Shown: positions 1 through 5,025 of the stretch, piece after piece
How positions within the stretch are numbered: position 1 is the stretch's first letter
Layout of the letters: every line of letters starts with the position of its first letter
Source of the DNA: Acidobacteriota bacterium
Lineage (GTDB): Bacteria > Acidobacteriota > Vicinamibacteria > Vicinamibacterales > 2-12-FULL-66-21
Direction: 5' to 3'
NCBI GenBank assembly: GCA_013362195.1
Contig: JABFWM010000389.1
Span: forward strand, 1-5,513
Length of the DNA stretch: 5,513 nucleotides
Notes under the pieces: generated by a model
What the model saw: the letters and a program-made list of their open reading frames with translations, nothing else
Databases searched by the model: none
Told to the model about the DNA's origin: nothing
Program-made: the position numbers and the translations under genes

Positions 1-402
1 GACTACTGGCTGCGACGGAAGTATCACCACACGATTTCCGCGCCGCTCGTCTACGCCTTGCGCGAAGCGCTCGTCGCGGTGGAAGAAGAGGGGCTCGAAA
101 AGCGGTGGGCGCGACACGAACGCACGTATCGCGAGCTGGTCGCGGGCCTCGGCGCGATGGACGTGCGTTTACTCCCGCCGGAAGGCGAACGGCTGTGGTC
201 GTTGAACGCGGTCGTCGTGCCCGACGGCGTCGATGAGGCGGCGATCCGCCAACGCATCCTCAACGATTTCAACATCGAAATCGGCGCCGGCCTCGGGCCG
301 CTGGCTGGCCGGATCTGGCGCGTCGGGCTGATGGGTTCGGGATCGACGATCACGAACGTCCTGCTGTTTCTGAACGCTCTCAAGCGCGCCCTTCAGCGAT
401 AG
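1..402 (+). CDS. Class V PLP-dependent aminotransferase (alanine-glyoxylate / serine-glyoxylate type), 3' part only
   Basis: This is the last 133 residues of a gene whose start lies left of the window. The reading frame is open from base 1 and stops at TAG 400-402. The fragment opens with a YHHT motif (residues 8-11) followed by an ALREAL helix (19-24), and near the end has GLGPLAGRIWRVGLMG (97-112). Both are hallmarks of the C-terminal domain of alanine-glyoxylate aminotransferases. Arg107 in WRVGL matches the arginine that binds the substrate carboxylate in that family. The enzyme would move an amino group from alanine or serine to glyoxylate using pyridoxal phosphate in the cytoplasm. Family members are near 390 residues, so about two thirds, including the PLP lysine, is missing here. 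The exact donor (alanine, serine or another) cannot be decided from this part. Confidence 0.9.
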   Translation, partial: DYWLRRKYHHTISAPLVYALREALVAVEEEGLEKRWARHERTYRELVAGLGAMDVRLLPPEGERLWSLNAVVVPDGVDEAAIRQRILNDFNIEIGAGLGPLAGRIWRVGLMGSGSTITNVLLFLNALKRALQR

Positions 403-466
403 TACCCACCGGTACGGCGGTTGCACTCCGCACCCCGACGGCGTCAGCCGGTCGTCGAGGTGTGGG
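403..466 (+). promoter_or_regulatory. Short intergenic stretch with ribosome binding site for the M48 protease
   Basis: Sixty-four bases separate the aminotransferase stop from the protease start. I see no convincing -35/-10 pair and no hairpin followed by a T-run, so readthrough from upstream is possible. GAGG at 457-460, six bases before the ATG at 467, is a good Shine-Dalgarno match and supports that start. Confidence 0.55.
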
Positions 467-1927
467 ATGAGAGTGCGAAACACGGCAGCTTCAATCGTCT
501 TCGTCAGCGCGTTGACCGCGGCCGCCTGTGCGACCAATCCCGCTACCGGCAAGAAGCAGATCTCCCTGATGAGCGAAGAGCAGGAGATCGCCCTGGGACG
601 ACAATCGGATCCCGAAATCCGCCGCGAGATGGGGGTCTACGACGACCCGCAGCTGCAGCAATACGTCAGCGCGATCGGGATGAAGCTCGCGCGGGCGTCC
701 GAGCGTCCGAACCTGCCATGGCAGTTCACGGTCGTCGACTCGCCCGCGGTGAACGCGTTCGCGCTGCCCGGCGGCTACATCTACATCACTCGCGGCATCC
801 TGCCGTTTCTCGACGACGAGGCGCAACTCGCGGGCGTGCTCGGACACGAGATCGGCCACGTGACGGCGCGCCACGCCGCGCAGCAGTACACCAGTCAGAC
901 CGGCGCGGGCATCGGCCTCGCCCTGCTCAGCATCTTCGTGCCGGAGGCGAGACCGTACCAGGGCATCGCGGAACAGGCCGCAGGCCTCCTGTTCCTCAAG
1001 TACGGGCGTGACGACGAACTGCAGGCCGACGGACTCGGTGTTCGCTACGCATCGCACAGCGGATGGACTCCATCAGGCGTGCAAGGCATGCTGACGACGC
1101 TCACCCGGCTCGACAAGGCGTCGGGCAGTACGAAGGGCGTGCCCAACTGGCTGTCGACGCATCCCGCGCCCGCAGACCGCGTGCAGAAAGTCGATGCGGC
1201 GGTCCGTGAGGCGCTGACCACCACGCCGGCGTCGTCGCTCGCGACCAATCGCGATGCGTTCCTTCAGCGGATCGACGGCGTCACCTACGGCGACTCGCCC
1301 AGCGAAGGCGTCATGCGAGGCCACACGTTCCTGCATCGTGATTTGCGGTTCGCGATGTCGTTCCCCGAGAACTGGGACGTCCACAACACGAAAGCACAGG
1401 TCGTCGCCAAGGCGCCGGACAGCGAAGAGTACCTGCTGCTGCAGCTCGTCGAACAACCCCAGGGATCCCTGCAGCAAGTCGCGCAGGCTTCGATGGCCAG
1501 TGCCGGATGGCAGCAGCTGTCGGGGCAGCGCGCGAGCGTCAACGGGCTGGATGCGTACGTCGGCACGTATCAGGGCACCGTGCAGGGGCTCGGCAGCGTC
1601 GCGACCCTCGCGGCGCACATCGTCCACGACCGCCGGGTGTTCGTGCTGGCGGGGTTGTCGCCCACCAGCATGTTCCGTCGCGCCGAAGACGAGTTCGAGC
1701 GGACCATCCAATCGTTCCGGCCGCTGAGCGCCGCCGAGGCCGAGAACATCCGTCCGAACCGCGTCGATCTCTACACGGTGCGGCCGAACGATACCTGGGC
1801 GTCGATTGCCGAGCGCGCCGGCGACGGGACGATCAAACCTGCGACGCTTGCGATCATGAACGACCACGATCCGAACGAGCCGCCGCGCCCCGGCGATCGC
1901 CTCAAGATCGTCGTCGAAGGGCGATAA
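467..1927 (+). CDS. M48 family zinc metalloprotease, probable lipoprotein, with C-terminal LysM-like segment
   Basis: The 486-residue product begins with a hydrophobic signal (about residues 6-20) ending in TAAAC, so Cys21 is a plausible lipidation site. An Ala at -3 makes the lipobox less typical. The mature start CATNPATGKK resembles other M48 lipoproteins. The catalytic zinc motif HEIGH is at 127-131 (His127, Glu128, His131), and the third ligand is Glu184 in ELQAD, the usual M48 arrangement. STHPAPADR (230-238) is the conserved M48 element after the active site. Residues about 280-420 form a separate region with alternating hydrophobic strands that I cannot name confidently. Residues 435-483 (YTVRPNDTW... 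RPGDRLKIV) look like LysM, which would bind cell wall. The likely role is periplasmic protein quality control or turnover. The start is supported by GAGG six bases upstream. mtgA follows after seven bases, which suggests co-transcription. Confidence 0.92.
   Translation: MRVRNTAASIVFVSALTAAACATNPATGKKQISLMSEEQEIALGRQSDPEIRREMGVYDDPQLQQYVSAIGMKLARASERPNLPWQFTVVDSPAVNAFALPGGYIYITRGILPFLDDEAQLAGVLGHEIGHVTARHAAQQYTSQTGAGIGLALLSIFVPEARPYQGIAEQAAGLLFLKYGRDDELQADGLGVRYASHSGWTPSGVQGMLTTLTRLDKASGSTKGVPNWLSTHPAPADRVQKVDAAVREALTTTPASSLATNRDAFLQRIDGVTYGDSPSEGVMRGHTFLHRDLRFAMSFPENWDVHNTKAQVVAKAPDSEEYLLLQLVEQPQGSLQQVAQASMASAGWQQLSGQRASVNGLDAYVGTYQGTVQGLGSVATLAAHIVHDRRVFVLAGLSPTSMFRRAEDEFERTIQSFRPLSAAEAENIRPNRVDLYTVRPNDTWASIAERAGDGTIKPATLAIMNDHDPNEPPRPGDRLKIVVEGR
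1916..1921 (+). promoter_or_regulatory. Ribosome binding site for mtgA inside the protease gene end
   Basis: GAAGGG lies 13 bases before the mtgA ATG at 1935 and inside the last codons of the protease. The spacing is longer than ideal. Translating ribosomes finishing at TAA 1925-1927 could reinitiate at 1935, so the two genes are probably translationally coupled. Confidence 0.45.
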
Positions 1928-1934
1928 TGGCCGC

Positions 1935-2780
1935 ATGCGAACATTCGCGCGCGCCCTTGCGGCGCTTGCTGCCGCGGGGTTCGCGTACGCGGCGTACATC
2001 TACCTGACGCTGCCCGACGTCCGTCCGCTGCGCACGACGAATCCTCCGACGACTGCCTTCATGGAGCTGCGCGCGCGCGAGGCCCTGCGGCGCGGCGCAC
2101 CGTACACGAAGGATCAGCGCTGGGTTCCGTACTCGCGGATTTCGCAGAACCTCAAACGCGCCGTGCTCGTCGCCGAAGACAGCGCGTTCTGGACGCACGA
2201 AGGCATCGACTTCGATCAGTTGCGCGAGTCGATGGAAGTGAACTTTGAGCGCGGCGAGTTCGCGCGCGGCGCGAGCACCATCACACAGCAGCTCGCGAAG
2301 AACCTGTATCTCTCGCCGTCAAAGGACCCCGTTCGCAAACTGCGCGAGCTCCTCATCACCCGCCGGCTGGAAGCGGTGCTGTCGAAGCAGCGCATCCTCG
2401 AGTTGTACCTGAACGTGATCGAGTGGGGCGACGGGATCTGGGGCGCGGAGGCGGCCGCGCGGCGCTACTTCAGGAAACCCGCCGCGGAACTCTCGCCGCA
2501 GGAATCGGCGCTGCTCGCGGCAGCGATCATCAATCCGCGTCTGCTCGATCCGGGGCATCCGACAGCGCGCCTGCGGCGCCGGCAGCAGATGATCGCGCGC
2601 CGCATGGGCGCCGCCACACCGCCTCCGGTGGTCACTGAGCGGGTCGCTCCGCCGCCGGCCAATGAACCCCTCCCCGGCGTCCAGGAACTGCCAGGGACGC
2701 CCGTGGCCGTCCCCGGAGTCCCTGTAGTACCCGACACAGACGCCGGTCGTCCGACCGGCGGACGCGGACCCGGTCAGTAA
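1935..2780 (+). CDS. mtgA: Monofunctional biosynthetic peptidoglycan glycosyltransferase (GT51)
   Basis: This enzyme polymerises lipid II into glycan strands at the outer face of the inner membrane. The 281-residue protein has a short N-terminal membrane anchor (about residues 6-24) and then a complete GT51 domain. The motifs appear in order: EDSAFWTHEG (81-90), GASTITQQLAKNLYLSP (112-128), RKLRELLITRRLE (134-146) and KQRILELYLNVIEWG (151-165). Glu81 is the predicted catalytic base. Glu138 lies 57 residues later, the same separation as the two catalytic glutamates of E. coli PBP1b. There is no transpeptidase domain, which defines the monofunctional class. From about residue 227 the protein continues as a Pro/Val/Gly-rich tail of some 55 residues that is not part of the enzyme fold. 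The gene follows the M48 protease after seven bases, so the pair probably forms an envelope operon. Confidence 0.95.
   Translation: MRTFARALAALAAAGFAYAAYIYLTLPDVRPLRTTNPPTTAFMELRAREALRRGAPYTKDQRWVPYSRISQNLKRAVLVAEDSAFWTHEGIDFDQLRESMEVNFERGEFARGASTITQQLAKNLYLSPSKDPVRKLRELLITRRLEAVLSKQRILELYLNVIEWGDGIWGAEAAARRYFRKPAAELSPQESALLAAAIINPRLLDPGHPTARLRRRQQMIARRMGAATPPPVVTERVAPPPANEPLPGVQELPGTPVAVPGVPVVPDTDAGRPTGGRGPGQ
2741..2760. repeat. Near-perfect 20-bp palindrome in the 3' end of mtgA
   Basis: The arms CGCCGGTCG and CGACCGGCG are exact reverse complements separated by TC. In RNA this could form an 8-bp stem with a GTCC tetraloop. It ends 17 bases before the mtgA stop codon. No T-run follows on the + strand, so it is not a standard intrinsic terminator. 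It could be a protein-binding site, an mRNA 3'-end stabiliser, or a by-product of GC-rich low-complexity coding. Confidence 0.6.
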
Positions 2781-2823
2781 GCGGAATCCCACGAAAAAAG
2801 GCCACTTTCGCGTTCTGCTCACC

Positions 2824-2853
2824 TTGACAGCTGGCGGCGCATGTCCGTATAGT
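2824..2853 (+). promoter_or_regulatory. Sigma70-like promoter for the HELYH protein gene
   Basis: A perfect -35 TTGACA (2824-2829) is followed after 18 bases by TATAGT (2848-2853), five of six matches to the -10 consensus. Transcription would start near 2860, giving a leader of about 75 bases before the ATG at 2936. This is the best promoter match in the window and lies where one is expected, after the mtgA stop. Its spacer resembles that of the promoter at 4446-4474. Confidence 0.65.
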
Positions 2854-2892
2854 CGCAACGTCCCTGCTCCTCACAGCGACAACGGCTCGATA

Positions 2893-2911
2893 GGACGCCC
2901 CGGCGGGGTCC
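2893..2911 (+). promoter_or_regulatory. GC-rich hairpin in the leader of the HELYH protein gene
   Basis: GGAC (2893-2896) pairs with GTCC (2908-2911), then after a bulged G2897 CCC (2898-2900) pairs with GGG (2905-2907), leaving a CGGC tetraloop. The hairpin lies in the predicted untranslated leader 25 bases before the start codon. No T-run follows, so it is not an evident terminator. The Shine-Dalgarno after it is weak (CAGG 2921-2924), so structure could influence translation. No known riboswitch is recognised. Confidence 0.4.
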
Positions 2912-2935
2912 GTCTCCGGCCAGGCGTGTGTCGGC

Positions 2936-3745
2936 ATGATCAATTACACAGAGCGCATCGCGCTCCTGATGCAGGACGTGGTGTCGCGTACGCCCGCGTT
3001 GTCATTCATCAATCTGCGTGAGGTCCTCGTTTTCGGCCGCTTCGGACGGCCGGAAGCGGAAGGGGCATTTGCCACCTGCCACTGTCTCACGCTTCCGCAA
3101 AGCGAGCCCGGCTACTACTTCTGGCGCGATCGCACGACGGGTGAGCTGACGCGCCGATCCGAATGGTTCGTCACCAAGACCCCGGAAGTGCGGATCGGAT
3201 CCACGCGCATCAAGTACCTCATCTCGTTCGTGCTGCCGCGCTTCTGCGAACAGCGGCTCGATCGATCGTGGAAGTCCGAGCTGTACGAGAGCGAGAACTC
3301 CTGGGTCGCAAAGCTGGACACGATCGTCCACGAGCTCTATCACATCGATCCGGCGGCGACCGGCATTCGCCAGTTCGCGAACGCCAATGGCACGCGCTCC
3401 CGCCAGCACGGTCCGGAGTTCTACGAGGAAGTCGCGACGATCGTACGCAGCTATCTCGATTCCCGGCCGGACCCGCGCGCGTACGAATTTCTTCGCTGGG
3501 ACTTTGCCGGACTGCAGCGTGAGTTCGGCGGCGTCGTCGCGACGACGTTCAGGAATTTCCCGTCCTTCCCGCAGCGCTACATGGAACCATGCACCGCGTT
3601 GCCGGTGGACGAGGACGTCAAGGTCGAACGGCTGAAGCCGCTCACCCAGCCGTCGCTCTACACCGAAGACGATCTGCACGTCCGCCAGTTCACCGATACG
3701 AGCACCCGCCGGCTGGCGCGCAAAGGTGCGCACCGCGCGGCCTGA
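2936..3745 (+). CDS. Uncharacterised putative zinc metallopeptidase (HELYH ... HGPEF)
   Basis: This 269-residue protein has no signal peptide or membrane segment, so it should be cytoplasmic. The clearest feature is VHELYHIDP: His132, Glu133 and His136 form an HExxH zinc site. HGPEFYEEV follows, with His158 as the likely third ligand, 22 residues after His136. The HExxH plus HG-x-EF pattern recalls SprT-like and phage-type metallopeptidases, but the rest does not let me name a family. Two close cysteines (Cys48, Cys50) precede the site. The region after about residue 200 is Pro-rich and polar, ending in a basic tail (RRLARKGAHR). ATG 2936 is the only ATG in this frame after the in-frame stop TAG 2891-2893. 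The gene has its own strong predicted promoter and no co-directional partner, so it is probably monocistronic. A non-catalytic zinc-binding role cannot be excluded. Confidence 0.8.
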   Translation: MINYTERIALLMQDVVSRTPALSFINLREVLVFGRFGRPEAEGAFATCHCLTLPQSEPGYYFWRDRTTGELTRRSEWFVTKTPEVRIGSTRIKYLISFVLPRFCEQRLDRSWKSELYESENSWVAKLDTIVHELYHIDPAATGIRQFANANGTRSRQHGPEFYEEVATIVRSYLDSRPDPRAYEFLRWDFAGLQREFGGVVATTFRNFPSFPQRYMEPCTALPVDEDVKVERLKPLTQPSLYTEDDLHVRQFTDTSTRRLARKGAHRAA

Positions 3746-3778
3746 GCGCCTCGCCGATCGAATTCCAGATCCGGCAGA

Positions 3779-4297
3779 TTACAGAACGCGCCGGGCGATG
3801 ACGAACCGGGTGCTCCAATACGGAGCGCTCAGTCGCTCGACGCGCACCTGACCGGCGCCGCTTGGCGCGTGGACGAACTCATCGCCGCCAATCGCGATGG
3901 CGACGTGGGACGGGCCGGCGCTCACCGTACTGAAAAAGATCACATCACCCGGTTCCAGGCGGTCCTGGGCGACCTGCTGGCCGACGCGTGACTGCTCGAG
4001 CACCGTTCGAGGCAGTGTCACGCCGTGCTGCGCGAAGACGTAATACACGAAGCCGCTGCAATCAAAACCGGCGGGATCCGCGCCGCCGTTGCGGTAGGGC
4101 GTCCCGCGCAACGAGAGCGCGGTGCTGGTCACGGCGTAGCCCGTCGCGACACCTGGCGCCGGGACGGCCGCCGTGCTCGTCTGCGTGTCGGGTCCGGCGG
4201 GACGCGGAAAGGGCGCCGGCACGCCGCCGGTCGTCGCGCACGCGCTGACGCCCACGATGGCGGCCAGCACGGTCGCGCTTCCGGTCAGTCGCGGCAT
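3779..4297 (-). CDS. NlpC/P60 family lipoprotein, probable peptidoglycan endopeptidase
   Basis: The 172-residue product begins with a lipoprotein signal peptide: a hydrophobic stretch (about 8-19) ends in the lipobox VSAC with Cys20. A Pro/Ala/Thr-rich linker (about 21-50) would let the enzyme reach from the membrane to the wall. The catalytic domain covers about 55-172 and holds the NlpC/P60 signature: Cys80 in FDCSGFV, His131 in PSHVAI and His143 in FVHAP, the expected Cys-His-His order. GTPYRNGG (65-72) and LEPGDVIFF (114-122) are also typical. Such enzymes cut peptide stems of peptidoglycan, commonly at gamma-D-glutamyl-diamino acid bonds. The exact bond here is inferred only from the family. 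The gene converges on the HELYH gene with a 33-base gap and diverges from the HNH gene. The Shine-Dalgarno is weak (GCGAG). Confidence 0.92.
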   Translation of the reverse strand: MPRLTGSATVLAAIVGVSACATTGGVPAPFPRPAGPDTQTSTAAVPAPGVATGYAVTSTALSLRGTPYRNGGADPAGFDCSGFVYYVFAQHGVTLPRTVLEQSRVGQQVAQDRLEPGDVIFFSTVSAGPSHVAIAIGGDEFVHAPSGAGQVRVERLSAPYWSTRFVIARRVL

Positions 4298-4306
4298 GGT
4301 GCTCGC

Positions 4307-4312
4307 ATTATC
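4307..4312 (-). promoter_or_regulatory. Possible -10 element for the NlpC/P60 gene
   Basis: On the minus strand GATAAT (five of six to TATAAT) ends nine bases before the ATG at 4297, so transcription would begin about three bases before the start codon. No good -35 is found at 16-18 bases spacing, and the six-base inverted repeat 4313-4329 sits in the spacer. This is a weak call resting on one hexamer. Confidence 0.25.
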
Positions 4313-4445
4313 GGCGGCATCGAGCCGCCAAGTGAGGCCGGCGGTGACTGTACGAGTGGAGACCCTCGTGAGGGATGCGCTTGTCCTCTCGCGTGGTCAC
4401 TTCCACCTAAACTGCTGGAAACATGCCTGTTACGCGCCAGCCAGC

Positions 4446-4474
4446 TTGACAGTGGCGGTGATGTCAGGCAGAAT
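4446..4474 (+). promoter_or_regulatory. Sigma70-like promoter for the HNH gene, predicted near-leaderless
   Basis: A perfect TTGACA (4446-4451) is followed after 17 bases by CAGAAT (4469-4474), four of six to the -10 consensus including the most conserved A2 and T6. Transcription is expected near 4481, only about five bases before the ATG at 4486. TCAGGC occurs at 4464-4469 and again at 4478-4483, one copy running into the -10 and one over the start site. This could be a repressor site or chance. Confidence 0.5.
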
Positions 4475-4485
4475 GACTCAGGCTT

Positions 4486-5022
4486 ATGGAGCAGACGCTC
4501 CTTCTCAACGCCACGTACGAACCGCTGAAGGTCGTCCACTGGCAGAAGGCGATTACGCTTTGGTGCCAGGGGAAGGTCGAGGTGATCTCGCATTACGACC
4601 GCGAGATCCACTCGGTGAAGTTCACCTTCAAGCTGCCTTCGGTCATCCGCCTGCTCCGCTATATCAAGATCAAGCGGCAGATCGATTACGTGCCGTTTTC
4701 GCGGGCGAACATCTACGCGCGCGACGATCACTCGTGCCAGTATTGCGGCAAGGGGTTCCCCACGTCGGAGTTGTCCTTCGATCATGTGGTGCCGGTCGCC
4801 CAGGGCGGCCGGAAAGACTGGGAGAACATCGTCACCTGCTGCATTCCCTGCAATCGGCGGAAAGGCGGCCGGACGCCGGAGCAGGCGCACATGCATCTCA
4901 TTCGCATGCCCAGGCGTCCCGACAAGGCGCCCGCGATTCGGATCACGATCGGCCTCCGCAACGCGCCCGAGTCGTGGCGCGATTACTTCTACTGGAACGT
5001 CGAGCTCGACGACGAAAGCTGA
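4486..5022 (+). CDS. HNH endonuclease family protein
   Basis: The 178-residue protein opens with TLLLNATYEPLKVVHW (4-19), typical of a widespread bacterial HNH family that begins close to this methionine. An in-frame stop (TGA 4474-4476) precedes the ATG, which fixes the start. The HNH nuclease module covers about 75-127: a zinc knuckle from Cys84/Cys87 (CQYC) and Cys119/Cys122 (CIPC), the catalytic pair Asp99-His100 in FDHVVP, Asn114 in ENIVT and Asn123 in CNRRKGG. All key residues are present, so a metal-dependent DNA nicking or cutting activity is plausible. The biological role of this family is not established to my knowledge. There is no methylase, integrase or intron context, so it is neither an evident restriction enzyme nor a homing enzyme. 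A GTG-initiated IPT/TIG gene starts three bases after its stop, so the two are probably co-transcribed. Confidence 0.93.
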   Translation: MEQTLLLNATYEPLKVVHWQKAITLWCQGKVEVISHYDREIHSVKFTFKLPSVIRLLRYIKIKRQIDYVPFSRANIYARDDHSCQYCGKGFPTSELSFDHVVPVAQGGRKDWENIVTCCIPCNRRKGGRTPEQAHMHLIRMPRRPDKAPAIRITIGLRNAPESWRDYFYWNVELDDES

Positions 5023-5025
5023 CAC

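Larger units (their letters stand above)
4298..4485. promoter_or_regulatory. Divergent intergenic region with short inverted repeats
   Basis: These 188 bases separate the divergent NlpC/P60 and HNH genes. Visible structures are: GGCGGC (4313-4318) with GCCGCC (4324-4329) around an ATCGA loop; CCCTC (4363-4367) with GAGGG (4370-4374); and GTGGA (4356-4360) with TCCAC (4402-4406), backed by GACC (4361-4364) with GGTC (4395-4398). The last two pairings overlap and cannot form fully together. The promoter for the HNH gene lies at the right end. No small gene is convincing here. Confidence 0.45.

Noticed and set aside
1927..1929. ATG overlapping the protease stop codon as the mtgA start
   Set aside because: It is in a different frame from the GT51 coding frame. 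ATG 1935 leads directly into the membrane anchor and enzyme.
1073..1999. A 308-residue minus-strand open frame opposite the M48 protease
   Set aside because: It lies opposite the conserved protease, has the Arg-rich composition of a GC-rich shadow frame and no recognisable domain.
2792..2810. CGAAA ... TTTCG with an A-run after mtgA as a terminator
   Set aside because: The stem is only five weak pairs, the A-run lies in the loop side, and no T-run follows the stem on the + strand.
3002..3733. A 243-residue minus-strand open frame opposite the HELYH gene
   Set aside because: The + strand frame has the HExxH and HG-x-EF motifs, a single clear start and a promoter. The minus frame shows nothing comparable.
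3754..3774. Hairpin in the 33-base gap between the convergent genes as a bidirectional terminator
   Set aside because: CCGATC (3754-3759) pairs with GATCCGG (3768-3774) only with a bulged C, gives six pairs and has no T-run on either side.
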